Part shown: one piece after another, positions 24,421-37,040 of the stretch
How positions within the stretch are numbered: position 1 is the stretch's first letter
How the letters are laid out: every line of letters begins with the position of its first letter
Made by a program: the position numbers and the translations under genes
From: Kuschelorhynchus macadamiae
Taxonomy: Eukaryota; Arthropoda; Insecta; Coleoptera; Curculionidae
NCBI GenBank assembly: GCA_030620095.1
Contig: JAUTXW010000881.1
Coordinates: forward strand, 124,001-188,000
Direction: 5' to 3'
Length of the DNA stretch: 64,000 bases
The notes under the pieces: generated by a model
Databases searched by the model: none
What the model was told of the DNA's origin: nothing
Seen by the model: the letters and a program-made list of their open reading frames with translations, nothing else

Positions 24421-24839
24421 TAATAAAAACAATAACATTAAGCCAAAGTTAATTTTTGGCAATATTTCAAATCTACGCCCGGAGCCTGCAAATGGTATTT
24501 CTTAACCAATACCGAATAAACAACTGTCACGATGGAACGAAATAAATTAGCGAGATTTAATGCTTTTTACCCTTTTGCAATTTAAGAATACAAAAATCTA
24601 CGCGAAAATATCGTGTTAAATTTTATCCGTTATCGCCCATACCGCAGAAAATAAATGCATCTTAGAAATTTGGAACCAATGAAAACCTGTCATTGACCAA
24701 TTGAATGCGTCGGGTTGATTAATTCGCTGACAGGCACACATCAAGTCCACGTTGACCCGAGGAGGACGAATATGAGGAGCTGTCAATAAAAATAATGCTA
24801 TTTTCTTTAAATGTGTTTTGTGGTAAATTAATCGTACCC

Positions 24840-24960
24840 CGATTTTTGAGCAATTTCAATTGACTTCGTATAAACTTTAACATTTTGGTATCAATCCAAG
24901 ATAGCAAAACAAAATGGCGGCGTAATAAAACATTCGAAAAATCAGCCTGAAAAAATTACT
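24840..24960 (-). repeat. Dispersed 140-bp-unit repeat family, copy D (fragment)
   Basis: One reversed unit: TAACATTTTGGTATCAATCC, then AAGATAGCAAAACAAAATGG and a CCTGAAAAAATTACT stretch. Confidence 0.6.
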
Positions 24961-24985
24961 GATTATTACGTATTTGGAGGATCTG

Positions 24986-25560
24986 TACTTCAGTCTGAAC
25001 GAAGGAGTGTTCTGTGATTTTTCCAAGGCGATCAGTTGCGTAAATCATGAAATACTCTTGGGGAGGTTGGCTCACTATGATTTTAAAAGGGGTTATATTT
25101 AATTAGTTTAGGACCTTTGGTACAACCCTCCTTAGATTGCCATAAGGAGTGTCTGATGTTCCTGAAATAGACATGAAGTAACTCTGGGGTCAACGCGTGG
25201 ACCGTTTCTGTTTCTAATCTACATTAAGGACCTTCCTACACTCCATACTTATGGACGCTTTATAGTTTTTACGAACCATGGTCTCACAAAAGAGCTGATG
25301 AATGAATCAAGATTGTCACACGATTTGTATCATATTAAAGAGTGGTGTAAATCTATTCTCTTATGTTTTAATACCAGCAAAACAAATATGCAGAGTTTTA
25401 AATTTGATTGCGTCAACGGCAGTTTGACAGGTGATAATATCGGAAAAAGTTGCTTAGCATTACACTTGACTTTAAACTAAAATTTCAAAAGAACATATTA
25501 TCTATTGCTTGCAACTGAAACTTGCTAGAGGCTGCTATGCAGTCAGAACTATTCTATTAT
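24986..25560 (+). pseudogene. Non-LTR reverse transcriptase relic
   Basis: The + strand reads FCDFSKAISCVNHEILLGRL (canonical FxDxSKAFDxVxHxxLLxKL, with the catalytic region altered to AIS), then after stops STRGPFLFLIYIKDLPT (canonical GSxLGPxLFLIYINDLP). The open piece at 25298-25480 continues with LYHIKEWCKSILLCFNTSKT (canonical WCxxNxLxLNxxKT). The FADD block is degenerate. This is a jockey/CR1-type polymerase, broken at several places. Confidence 0.75.
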
Positions 25561-25832
25561 TAACCTGAAAGACCCAGCAGCAGAACTCTCTAATATATAA
25601 AAATATTAAAATCTTTGATCATTTGTCACAAAAACTAAATCACATTTTAAGTTCAAGAAATCGGTTTCAGTGTAACTTATCCTGTGATATAATTTTCTTT
25701 GCTGCGTATTGTTTATATACATTTTTACTTACTGACCAAATCGATTTTGTTCTCCTGTTTGTTTCTTCTGATTGTGTTTCTTATTCTTATATTTTTGTGT
25801 TTGCTTTTTTACTTTTTAATAGGTTTTTTTTA

Positions 25833-26625
25833 CTTCCCTCTTTGAAGGGAAGTATTGTAATCGTGAATAAATCACCCTAAGATATTTTTTAAGATCTTTA
25901 CGTTTCAGCGTCCGTAGATGGTGAAAAATGTGGTTATGGCGAAAAACGTTTACTTACCCGATTTTAAATTTTCTTAAAATTTTGCATAAAAATCAAGTAT
26001 ATCTTATAATCACTTGGTAAAATTTTGCGTAGGAATCAACTGATAAAATTTATTTATCAGTATTATTACTACGCATCCAAGATGGCGAAAAAAATGGCGT
26101 ATTAAAATCTTCAAAAATTTAGCCTGAAAAAACTACTTAATAGATTGATTTCAAAATGTATGCAAGAAATAGTTGTGGTATAGAGAACAACTGGTAAAAA
26201 TGTAGTAGGAATTCAAAGTGGCGGAACAAAATGGCGACCATATAAAAGTTTGTAATAGCGAAAAAAAAAATCCCAGGTTTTACATATCTTTACGTTATGC
26301 TTTCCTAAATGCCAAAAAATATGTTTTGTCAATTCCGTTGGTCTGTCTGACCAATTGTCTGTCAGTTCGCGGCATCGCTAAAAACTACTTACTCGGCTGA
26401 CTTGAAATTTGTGTCAAAAATTAAGAGTTATTGTGAAACAAAATGGCGCGTAATAAAAAAGTTTGAAAAGACAGTATATATATGTTACTAAATGACTATG
26501 TGCGGAACTAAATTGGGTCACCTTTACTATTCCTAATAAACGGTCATATTTATAAATCATAAACAGGGAAATTCCGGGTAACCGATAAAGAAAATTTGCC
26601 GATTTTTTAGTTTACGTTATGTATA
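25833..26625 (-). repeat. Dispersed 140-bp-unit repeat family, copy E (most complete)
   Basis: In reverse orientation it opens with the hairpin ACTTCCCTCTTTGAAGGGAAGT, then GTAATCGTGAATAAATC and ACGTTTCAGCGTCCGTAG. Units with CCAAGATGGCGAAAAAAATG and AAAGTGGCGGAACAAAATGG follow. GTCTGTCAGTTCGCGGCATC is next, and the far end reads ACTAAATTGGGTCACC, ATTCCTAATAA and GGGAAATTCCGGGTAACCG. The order is the mirror image of copy F. Confidence 0.7.
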
Positions 26626-27460
26626 GTGTGTACAGCTAGATTGGTCTAATTGAATTTTGTCTTTTTTTACTACCTCGGTACGTACTTAAACAAGAACGCA
26701 TGTTTGAATTTGACTTGGATTGGCCCAATCATCTGTCAGACTTTCAAAGGTTGATTGATAAATCTGCCTGATTTTACCTTACCAGCAAGTATTTTCAAAA
26801 AAATAGTACATTTCTTCTTTCATTTACATATGGAAATCCTACCAGTAACCTACAGTTATGAACTATTCCTTCTCGGGCGAGGTATCTGCACTCACTCACT
26901 AGTGTAAACAAATACGCCTTGGCTGCTTGTCATCCTCCTTTGCCTGCTCAACGTTTTGCGCTCTTGAGAGAGATGTCACTCAACATGTCACCCGATTTGT
27001 ATCCTAGTCAGTGTATGCAACTTCTAACAATTCTCCAATTATTTGCTATCATCAGCCGCTCTAGTAGCAATTTATAACTAAAATTAACGAACAAGAAAAG
27101 GATAAAAACAGAAATGTGTGATTGTATGGGCTCGTCGGCATTTCCTCTTTCTGTTTGCGCGGTTCTATTTCCGTTGATCATTATCATGAGCATTCGGAGT
27201 GTATACTTGCGAATTAATTAATGTTAAAAATGTTATTTGGGTTAGAAAAACACGTACTCGCCAACTGAACATGTCAACGCTGCGAAGTTGAACGTTTTAC
27301 AAAGCTTTTGCTGGAAGTGTATTCATATGATTAATTATATGCACTACATTTTTTGTAGCACACTGAATACGATTTTTTGCCATTAAATTCTAGATTATAA
27401 GCACGGCAGTGGCAAGAGTTGTGGCCGCTTTTAGGCAAAAAACGAAAAGGCCGCTCTTTA
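26626..27460. other. Noncoding, nothing recognised
   Basis: Ordinary-looking sequence of mixed composition. No exon or repeat structure could be supported. Confidence 0.4.
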
Positions 27461-27562
27461 AAAAATCGGTAATTTCCTTTACCTGGAACTTGCCTCGTTA
27501 TTCCTTCCTTTTCTTAGGAATAATGAAAGTGATCCAATTTAGTTCTGCACATAGTGATTTAG

Positions 27563-27564
27563 TA

Positions 27565-27631
<67 letters not shown>
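27563..27631. repeat. (CA)n(TA)n microsatellite
   Basis: A CA run of about 22 bp passes directly into about 47 bp of TA. It is an internal part of dispersed copy F. Confidence 0.95.
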
Positions 27632-27633
<2 letters not shown>

Positions 27634-28060
27634 CGTACCTCCACCAAATAGGATTCGTACCAATATTTTACCAGTTTCTACCTATACCACACTGATTTTT
27701 TTAAGATCGCCATTTTGTTCCGTCATGTTGAATTCGTACCAGTTTATCCCTATATCACATTTAATTTCTGTACATAATTTGTATAAGAAAATGTGTTTAC
27801 TTATTTTTTAAACATCTTGAATTCGTACCACAATTTTACTAGTTTATTTCTATATCACACTTAATGCTTGCACATAATTTGAAATTAATCTAATAGGTAT
27901 TTTTTTCGTACCAAACTGTTACCAGTTCATTTATATATAGGTTAGGTTAGGTTAAAAGTGAGTGGATCAAACTGACCCTCCACTGCGACTCTGTGATCTA
28001 TTCTGGCTCACACCTATGTTTACACGTCTCCAAGCAACTCTAAATCCTCAATGAGCCTTG

Positions 28061-28360
28061 TCATTGCATTTGGGGAGGTATTAGCACATGGCTGGCTGTC
28101 TTGTCATCCTCCATACATAGGCGGCACTCGGATTCGTCTTCAAGCCCCATCCTGTGCATGTGATGTCTTAGACCACAATGGCCAGTATATAGACCTATTG
28201 CTGTTATGAGCTTAATTCTGTTCATATTTGACAGACTTCTGTTATCCACTTTCTTTTTCTTAATAGGAAGGGGAATAAATGCCTTTGCATTGGACAGATC
28301 TGGCAGTCCAAGCCAATAGAGATCAGCTTTTTCCTCAACCATGTCCTGATTTAACATTTA
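28061..28360 (-). pseudogene. Non-LTR retrotransposon RNase H/C-terminal fragment
   Basis: The - strand frame has LITAIGLYTGHCGLRHHMHR followed by GLEDESECRLCMEDDKTASH. This is the LxxxLTGHxxLxxHLxRxG...CxxC...ETxxH tail that follows the RNase H domain in I/R1/jockey-type ORF2. Only about 98 residues remain open. The RNase H remnant at 62.4-63.2 kb could be the preceding part of a related element. Confidence 0.7.
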
Positions 28361-28924
28361 CCTAACACTTTATTTTTGTGCAAAATTTAAGGCAACCTGA
28401 ATAATTAGTTTTTTAGTAATTTTTCACCAGGCCGCCATTTTTTCCGCCATATTGGATTTTTACCAAAATGTTACCAGGTGATCTCCATTATGACCCTTAA
28501 TTTTTCAACAAAATTGGCGGTCAATCGAGTCTAGGCCGCGAACTGCTAGACAGACCGACGGAATTGCGAAAATTGACACCTAGGATCTAGGGACGCTAAA
28601 AAGTGAAAATATGTAACATCTGGGGGGGGGGGTGAATTTTTTTTCACGATTACAAACATTTTATTTGGCCGCCATTTTGAATTCGTACCACAATTTTACC
28701 AGTTCATCTCTATATCATACTTAATTCTTGCACAAAATTTAAAATCAATTGAATAAATAGTTTTTTCAGGCTTATTTTTTAAATATTTTATTAAGCCGAC
28801 ATTTTGTTTCGCCATCTTGAATTCGTACCAAAATTTTACCAGTTTCTTCTTACACAATTCTTGATTTTTGTGCAAAATTTTTAGTTTTTTAGTAATATAT
28901 TTGTTTTTAAATAAACTAAGTACC

Positions 28925-29302
28925 TACCTAGATAATTATAAAGTTAAAAAGTGTATAATAAAAGCCATTTTTTTAAATACATGTTTGTTTTTTATATGTA
29001 AATGAAAACAACATTCACAATTAGGATGGGTTTTATATGTCACAAATAATCCATTAATTTTTTAGTGCAATAAAGAACACACGCAACAAATAGGTAAAGG
29101 ATAAACAAACAGCACATCTATACACATGTATATTATACACATGCATATAGATGTGCTTGTTTCATTACCCTGTACCTATTTGTGTTCTCTATTGTACTTA
29201 AAAATAGACAAAATATTTGTGACATAATATATAAACTGGTCTTTTTATAAAAAACTAGTTCTTTTATTATAAACTTTTTAACTTAATAATTATCTAAACC
29301 GA
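28925..29302. mobile_element. Palindromic MITE, about 380 bp
   Basis: The two halves are inverse copies around about 29130. The left arm has TAGATAATTATAAAGTTAAA and AAACAGCACATCTATA; the right arm inverted has TAGATAATTATTAAGTTAAA and AACAAGCACATCTATA. Both contain GTCACAAAT and AATAGGTA blocks at mirrored positions. No coding content. The exact termini and target duplication were not resolved. Confidence 0.75.
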
Positions 29303-29419
29303 CACTAAAAGACTAAAACTTTTATTATCTACTATGTTTATTAAAAAAAAAATTGTTTTCAAAGACTACATATAAGATTAAGGTAACTTTAAATTTCAAT
29401 TTTCAACTGAATGACTCAC

Positions 29420-29930
29420 ATTTAAAAAAAATCAGTAAATTTCCTTTATCTGGAACTTCCCTAGTTATGATTATTTCCTTTCATTAGGAATACTAAGTTT
29501 GACCCAATTTAGTTCAGAACAAAGTCATTTAGTAAATTTTTTTTTGGGCACCATTTTGTTTCACTATATTCTTCCCAATATATTCCCAAATTTATCTGTT
29601 TATATATCTAACCTAATCTAACCTAATGTTTGTGTAAAATTTGAAGTCGATTGAATGAGATGGTTTTTTTTACCTTAATTTTTTTTACACATTTTATTTG
29701 GTCGGCATTTTGTCCCCCCATCTGGAATTTGTATCACAATTTACCATTTTATTTCCATATCTTATTTCTTGGACAAAATCTGAAATCAACTAATAAATAG
29801 TTTTTTAAGGTCGATCTTATAAATATTTTATTAAGCTGTCATTTTTTTTTTTGATATTTTGGATTCGTACCAAAGTTTACCAGTCCATTCCTCTCTACTG
29901 TATTTGATCTAAATTAACTTTTTTTCCAAT
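29420..29930 (+). repeat. Dispersed 140-bp-unit repeat family, copy G
   Basis: It has the same order as copy F: AAATTTCCTTTATCTGGAAC, TTAGGAATACTAAGTTTGAC, CCAATTTAGTTCAGAAC, then units with GCACCATTTTGTTTC and GGATTCGTACCAAAGTTTAC. Confidence 0.65.
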
Positions 29931-30539
29931 AATTTAGAAGTTATATATCAGACAAGGCATAGAAAAAATGATATTATTTTACCTCCTTTACACAGAACAC
30001 TAGGTCAATGTAGTTTTTTTACATAGGTCAAAAAATCTTTTTAAATATATTGTATCGACTTGGCCTAGACTTTCTAAAACTTCCCTTATTATTTATATTA
30101 GGCATTTGTTTGTTAGCAATAAATAGGTATTTAAATAAATAGAAATTTAAATAGTCACTAATTGTGAGTTCCTTCAGGTTTCTTGAGATTTTTTTTGTTA
30201 ATCGAATATGGCAGTTAAACAGATAGTCTAGTGAAATCTTTATTCATATTCATATATTATATTGTTTTGCCTTTTATTTTAGAAATATAGGAGGTAGGTA
30301 GGGTAGGGGAATGTGTTATATAGTATGTATTACATACTTATCTACCTAGGTGCATAAGGAGCAACCTATTTATTACTGAAAAAAAAATGCCTTCAACTAT
30401 TAGCAGATTTCTGATTTGAATTTCTCTTCTATTGCTCTCATTGTGTTAATATTTAAACTGTGATGCTATAACCACCCTTAGTTTAGAATAATTTATACCT
30501 TATATAATAATACGTATATTTATTTATTTCCTTGTAAAT

Positions 30540-30790
30540 TTAATAGATTTGTATAGTTACATTCCTACATAATACTTGATTTTTGTACAAAATATGAGGT
30601 AAATTAGATAAGTAGTTTTTTAGTAATAATTTTTTTTTTACATTTCGCTAGGCCTCCATTTTAACTATGCCATGCAGACAAATGTCGAACTGTCTGCCCG
30701 CAACTGAAGGAATTGAGAACTAGGGATCCTAAAACGTGAAGCTCTATAAAAACCTGGGAGGGATTTATAGGCCCCTTTTACAAGAGAAAT
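30540..30790 (+). repeat. Dispersed 140-bp-unit repeat family, copy H (fragment)
   Basis: Blocks TACATTCCTACATAATACTT, TGATTTTTGTACAAAATATG and a GTAGTTTTTTAGTAAT stretch, then GTCTGCCCGCAACTGAAGGA and CTAGGGATCCTAAAACGTGA, match the 3' part of the other copies. Confidence 0.6.
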
Positions 30791-33530
30791 AATTAACATT
30801 TTTGATTTTAATTTTAACTGAAGTATTTTTGAACTTAAATTTTGACGAAATTTTTTTTAATATTTCTAGTATATTGTTGTTTTATGTAATTCAACCACAA
30901 ATTATGAAACCTATCAAACCTAAGTAATGTAGCTTTTGGGCTTGCTTAGATAATTAACAGATATAATATGTCTTAATAACAAAATAGTGTGCATACCAAA
31001 ATATTATTTTAAGACGCATACATTACAATATAAAATGTAACATTTTTGTGACATTTCTTTCCATCTTTTCTTACCTGTCAACAATGTTATCTCCATAGTG
31101 AGTTAAGATACTAAAAGAATTTCTCACACATTTAAAAAGTTCATTCATCTCATAAAAGTGCGATGATGAGTTAAAACATATTCTGAGTGAATAACACCTT
31201 AGCATTTGATTTTAGCATCTTGTAAAAAATAATATTTAAAAAATTTCAAAATTAGATAAAAAAATAAAAAATCTAAATATATCATTAAACTTAAAAAATA
31301 TTAATAACAAAGACATTTGTCCAAATAAATATTGCACACCTCTTTATATAGTAAGTCTTGATATAAGTTTCTACTCTGTATCTATTGGATCATGCCTTTT
31401 TAGGTAATTCAAAATAACATTTTTATTGCTCGGGCAAATTGCTTGTATGATTAATCTTTACATGGGATCACTGTCAATAAATAAACATGGAACAAATAAA
31501 AATGACTATCTAATGCTTCATTACATTAGTTAAGTGTTAACTGATAATATTCTACATGATGTTGACATTTCAATCAAGATAATGCTATATGTTCATTTAT
31601 AGGTACTTAACCAGAAGTCTAGAATAATGATCTAATAATATCCAAAGTAATAAAGATTCATCTTAATTTTCATGGCACAAATACTTAACTTTTTTAGTAA
31701 CACAACACTATAATTAACCAAAAAAATTTTACCACTAAAGCAAACTCTTAGAAAGTGAAGAAATTTATAAAATGTGAAAATTCAAGATATTTACCTTCAT
31801 TATGTTAGAAACAACATTCCATTAAATAATATTTTTTTACATATTTTTCCACGCAGCTAAAGGAAAAAATATTTTAATCATAAATATTTTTGACTTTAGA
31901 AAATTGTTATACCAGACCATCTTTTTTAAAAACATTAGGTCTATAGAGGTATTTACACTGTTCCTAAATAAAATAAAGCTATTGTACCAACACATCTAAA
32001 GGAAGATGTAAAGGGGTTGACTTAATAAATAACATAAATAGCTGTATTCTGTATACAAGACATTTTTTGTCCACAGACTAGGGTTGTCCATTTGACGAGT
32101 CAATACATTTTTGGACAACTGACCCATCATTTGACAGACCAATTGAACAGCAATTTGACCAATTTGTTTTAAACCAAAAGTAAAATATGTAGGTTCAACT
32201 TTGGATTTAAACTTTTTGTTGTTAATATTAAATATAAAAATCTTGGAATATAAAATTCAAATTCATTTACCAAATGTCACAAATTTATTTCACATGTCAC
32301 AAAAATATAAAACTATAAAGCACTATAAAATACTATCTAAAAAAAACTCATGATTAATACAAAACTTATTTAAATAAAGCTATGCACGCTTAATATAAAA
32401 CTTAAAACTAAAATTCACAAATTGCAACATTCTAACAACAGAAAATCCTGAAAATTATACAAATCATTTAACTTTAAGTTTAAGAAGGAATAGACGAGGA
32501 AAAAAAGCACTGAAGAAAAGAGTAAGTGAAATAAAAAGAAAAATTCAATGTAAAGAATTTTTCATTTGTTATACAGGTCTTTCAGTTTCAAATGGTACTC
32601 ATTAAAACAATAAAAGACACTGAAAACTACAACTAAAACAAAGGAAAAGAAAATGTTTGGCAATAAATATATTTTAACTGTTGAAAATTGTGTTTCCGAC
32701 TGTATTTCATGTCTCTGACCTGTTTTAATAATTTTTTATAAAGACTTAACCTTATGTTATTTGGGCTAATACATGACATATTAAGTCTTACACAATCTTA
32801 AATCAATCTCTAAAGTTTATGTATGAATTTATTTGTGAATCTGTTAATTAATCTCTTTCAAAGAGGCCACAAAATGTTCTTATAGGTAAAAGTACATCCA
32901 CAAGAATTAAATAGATATAGAAGATAATGGAACCGTATACCTGTCAGATCAAGAGAGGATCATTCAATTTCAAAGTTATTATAAAGAAAAATTTAAAGAA
33001 AAAGAACACCCAAGTTTTAATGAAGAAAACAAAGAATACAACGAGTGATGGTATAACTTTTAAGTAAACAAGTTATAAATAAAAGAAAAGGCAGTATTCC
33101 CTAGAATATAGTTTATTTGATATAACTATATACAAATATATAATTAAAATCTTACGTTGCATTGCAGAAAACTGTTTTCCAAATCTCTAGAGAAAAAGAT
33201 ATAATAATAATTAATAAGTATCCCACAACCTAAATGTGACCAAAAATTATCATTCAATCATCAAATTTATTAATTTATGAAAAAATTATAAGAAACATCT
33301 TATACAACATAATAAAAGAAAAAATATCAGTCCATCAACCTAGTTTTAAAGAAAAGTGTTCTACAATTCACCCATTTCCTTTTATGAATATTAAATATTA
33401 GTTTATACTTTCTATTTCTATTGTCAATACATTTCAAATTAAAATTTACATTTCTGACTAGTTCCATACTTTTTTGTCATTGTGGAAATGAAAGTTTTTT
33501 AAATAAATAAATAAACATTATTAATACCTG
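30791..33530. other. AT-rich, largely unique DNA without a recognised gene
   Basis: No transposase, polymerase or conserved exon seen. A short - strand open piece ending at a GTAAGA donor (about 31079) is recorded among the rejected items. The stretch could be intronic for a - strand gene that starts near 37.2 kb, but nothing in it proves this. Confidence 0.4.
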
Positions 33531-33534
33531 CCTC

Positions 33535-34065
33535 CAAGACCAAAAAAAGGTCTTTTATAAAAATTACATGCAATGGAGGTCCCACAATATCTTATCAGAG
33601 TTATTAGAAATTTTCTAGAACATAGAAAACCTGCTGTGAAAATAATTTTCATTCTGAAGAAGTCAGACCATACCAGGGAGTTCCCAAGAATCACCATTGT
33701 CTGCACTACTCTACAATATTTACTGCTATGACATAACTGAAACGATACCAAACATAAACAAAGAAATATATTATTTACTTTGCTCATGGTACAACATTGT
33801 TAGCAAATGCCAGATCGAGCTACTAATAAATTACAACTGATAAATGATCTAGAATTATGGTTCCAAAAATGGTGCTTAACATCAAAATCTCAATATCTTC
33901 TCTTTAATCACTCAATTCAAACAACATCTCTACAAGTTGCAGTCTGTTCTAACCAAAGACATGTGCAAAATATCTTGGGTATCGAAAAGAAGATGCCAAA
34001 CTAAACTTCAATAAACATACAAAAATCAGTAAAAATGAAACATAAAATAAGCAAAATATTTTCAT
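33535..34065 (+). pseudogene. Non-LTR reverse transcriptase relic
   Basis: The + strand reads IRVIRNFLEHRKPAVKI (palm/finger region), then a decayed PQGS...LSPLLY region. The frame at 33807-34004 contains NKLQLINDLELWFQKWCLT, which corresponds to the LQxxxxxLxxWxxxWxLxxN block after FADD in jockey-type polymerases. Downstream KLNFNKHTKISKN in another frame extends it. Frameshifts throughout. Confidence 0.65.
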
Positions 34066-34669
34066 TCATCTATGCCTATAAAACAGTACTGTGATTAACT
34101 AATACTGACAGACAACACAAAGCCTAAACCAATGGACTTAGAAACTTGAAATTTGGAAGAAATATTCCTTGAATACCACAGAGGTGCACTAAGGAGGAAT
34201 TTTACAAAATTCTATCTAATTTTGAAATATGGCTATGTGATTTTCTCAAATATAAAATAAAATAAAATATTTTTTGACAGACTGGCCATTTTTATACACT
34301 TTTTTACATGTAATACACAAATAAATAACATAAACTGTGTTTTTTTTTCAAGCTAGGTATTTATAACTACTTCATATCATAATGATTTAATTTGTTTTTA
34401 AATTTAGGCAAGGTTACACTAAATAAATCAATGCCCACATGCCGCTTATTAGCCTCCGTGCAAATACGAAACATGGGATAAAAATATCTATATCTATCTA
34501 TCTTGGTTATAACCCACATTAAACAGTTATATTTGTCTAGTGCTTCTTGCAGGGACATTAGAATTCATAATATTTAAAAGTTCTGTTATAATGTAACACT
34601 TAAACAAAAAGATGACCACCTTGGGGTGACCCAGAGAGTACAGTTAAATTTATAAAAATAAAATTTTGT

Positions 34670-35160
34670 ATTTTTATATTTTGTACCTTATTACTAAGAA
34701 AACTTCTCATCCATGCCCATAACGTACCATGCAATCCCAAGGTTTCCAGCTTTTTTATTAAGATTGATATGTTCAACTTATCAAAGCCCTTACTAAAATC
34801 AGTGCTAATTGAGTCAATCTAACTACCATCCTCAACTGCATTTAAATTTATAAAGCCATGTTGAGATTGCATAAGAATACTCCTAACAGCTGGTGAAATC
34901 TTATTAGAGACAATTGATTCAAATATTTTCTGAATCAATGAAATTTTGCTAAATGGGTTATAATTTGTGACTTCAGCCCAGTCACCTCCCTTGTAGACCG
35001 AAGTTATAAAACTGGTTTACCATTTATCTGGAAAAACACCAGTATCCAGTGTCAAATTAAACAACCTATGTAAGACACTTGATAAAACACAGCTTGTATT
35101 TTTTAAGAAAACTACTGTGATGCCATCAGGCCCACGTGAAATATCAGACCTTCGTGAATA
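34670..35160 (-). pseudogene. Non-LTR reverse transcriptase, N-terminal relic
   Basis: The - strand is almost continuous from SRGPDGITVVFLKN through GVFPDKW, YKGGDWAEVTNYNPFSKISL and QKIFESIVSNKISP to MQSQHGFINLNAVEDGS and DSISTDFSKGFDKLNISILI. These are the ordered N-terminal and finger/palm motifs (GPDGI, FPxxWK, GDxxxxxNYRPIS, QHGF, TDFSKAFDxV). Two stops replace residues (after DKW and after EDGS). It is one of the better-preserved polymerases in the window but truncated on both sides. Confidence 0.8.
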
Positions 35161-37040
35161 AAAACAATCGAGGTTGCAGAAAGAACAGCTTTTTATATAT
35201 TAAGGAAGGAACTTCTTTACCAGAGAACCGGAATCCTTCTATTGAATAACCCTATAGAACAAGAAGTGAAAACACAAACACTCATAGAATATAGATTTCC
35301 TGTCCAAAAAATCATAGAAAAAAATAAGTTATTGTTAACTAAAAATCTTAATTTTATTCTTAAATCACTTACAATACAATGTTATACAAATAGTTAATTT
35401 AGTTTTTTTATTATCAAAAAGTTTTAATTTAACTTATTTATATGTAAATAATAAAATTTGAAATACAATGTAGTAAAATTTAATAATGACTGAAGAAATT
35501 CAGTCGATGGCCATTTGGGAGACCACTAAAGCACTTTTAGTAATAGTAGTAGTAGTAATAACAGTAGTAAGTTCGGAACCATGGGAGTTCCTTTTGTGGG
35601 TCACCCTGTATATAATTAAAATAATGCCTATATTTTAAAAATTCAGTAAAAAAGAAAACAAATTTAAATTAAGCATTTTTATATTATTCTTATACTGCTT
35701 TCATTTTCTACTTGAGTTAAAGATACATCTCGAAATTATACTTAATCTTATCCAACAAAGGTCATAAGATCATTCCTATTATATAGACCTACTTTATTTA
35801 TAAACTGATTAAGATCAATTTAGGTGCTAAAACTAGATTGTATATTTTCAGTGCTATATTCTTGGCTACATTAGTAGTAAGAAGCTATCGTCATAGTTTC
35901 TCATTAGCTAATAATAGACATATTATTAAGTACTATTAAAGGCAATATTATGGCCACATAATACAGTGACAAAAAATGTGAACATTTAATTTTTTTTATA
36001 CGAATTGACTAGTTACGTGCGATTTTCTTACTCATCTTAAAATTGTTCTTATAGGAAGCAAAGGTAAATTAAAATATGCCACAAACAATTTTTGTATGTC
36101 TTATACATACCTTATCAAAATGTCTAGAAATACTGAGAGAAATAGATTTCTTTTCTACGTAAGTTTTGCTTATAATGTTAGTTTTCTTTTTGTAGAATTA
36201 TCACAAATAAATAAAACTGTAAAACATCCCCAGATTCATATACATGTACATCATACACATGACTAAAAACAAGCCCTAATAGAGTTGTTTTTAATCATGT
36301 GTTAAATTTCATTACATAAACCAAGCTTAAAACACAAATTAAGTATGTACTACAGTTAGCCGAGTCAGTTTGACTTCTAAATTTTTAATTTATCATTGTT
36401 ATTCAGGTTTCTTTTTAAGAATAGCAGCTGCTAAAATTAAAATTTCAGTATCTAGCGTATTAAAAATAAAATCCAAATGTAATCAATTAAACCAATAAAA
36501 TTATGAAGTTCAATTTGTATATATTTAGAAATTTGTAATTAATACCAAAATAATGATCACAGCATAGACAATGTAAAATCCTTCGGGGCAATCAATAAAC
36601 AATGGAAGCTGGACAGCTGATACTGCGAATATTTAAAAGAATAAGTAGGTCACAACCACAAATATGTAAAATTGAATTTTATTGACTAAACAAAGCAATA
36701 TAAACATAATGTAAATCTACCGACTCGACTGGAAATGATACTTGAATAACCTACTTTTCAACAGATCAATCCGTTTGTTTACAATAATTAACGATTATTT
36801 AAATGCCAGTACATAACACTTTTGATCAGTTATAAACAATAAAATCATGATAACCGATATGAAATCAAGACAAAACAAAAGACAGTTTCTAAAATGTCCT
36901 ATAAATACCTTGAATTGTTATGATCAGTTTCAGCTGTGTGAGTCAGGTTTCACGCACCCTAAAATCCTACCTGCCGTAAAAAAACAACGGTAGTCGATCT
37001 AAAAATGGTTTATTGATGCACCCAATAAGTTTTACGACTC
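35161..37040. other. AT-rich noncoding stretch with a small hairpin
   Basis: A perfect-but-one 17-bp hairpin lies at 36256-36272/36285-36301 (CACATGACTAAAAACAA and its inverse). A short AGT/TAGTAG run is near 35540, and a CACCCTGTATA terminus-like sequence near 35604. No coding exon is supported. Confidence 0.45.

Larger units (their letters stand above)
27465..28900 (+). repeat. Dispersed 140-bp-unit repeat family, copy F
   Basis: It starts with ATCGGTAATTTCCTTTACC, TTAGGAATAATGAAAGTGAT and CCAATTTAGTTCTGCAC, followed by a CA/TA microsatellite, then units with the TTCGTACCA box at about 27655, 27736, 27822, 28682 and 28822. The last two are exactly 140 bp apart. A non-LTR fragment (28061-28360) interrupts it, and a GACAGACCGACGGAATTGCG block lies near 28550. 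Confidence 0.7.

Noticed and set aside
27937..27955. GTTAGGTTAGGTTA, resembling the insect telomere repeat
   Set aside because: Only about two TTAGG units; too short to be telomeric, probably chance.
31079..31175. - strand open piece (about 30 codons) ending at a GTAAGA donor, a possible exon
   Set aside because: No recognisable protein family, weak acceptor, and a length expected by chance; no joining exon was found.
36108..36135. 22-nt - strand microexon between CTCTCAG and GTATGT
   Set aside because: Splice-like motifs of this strength occur by chance in AT-rich DNA; no transcript evidence.
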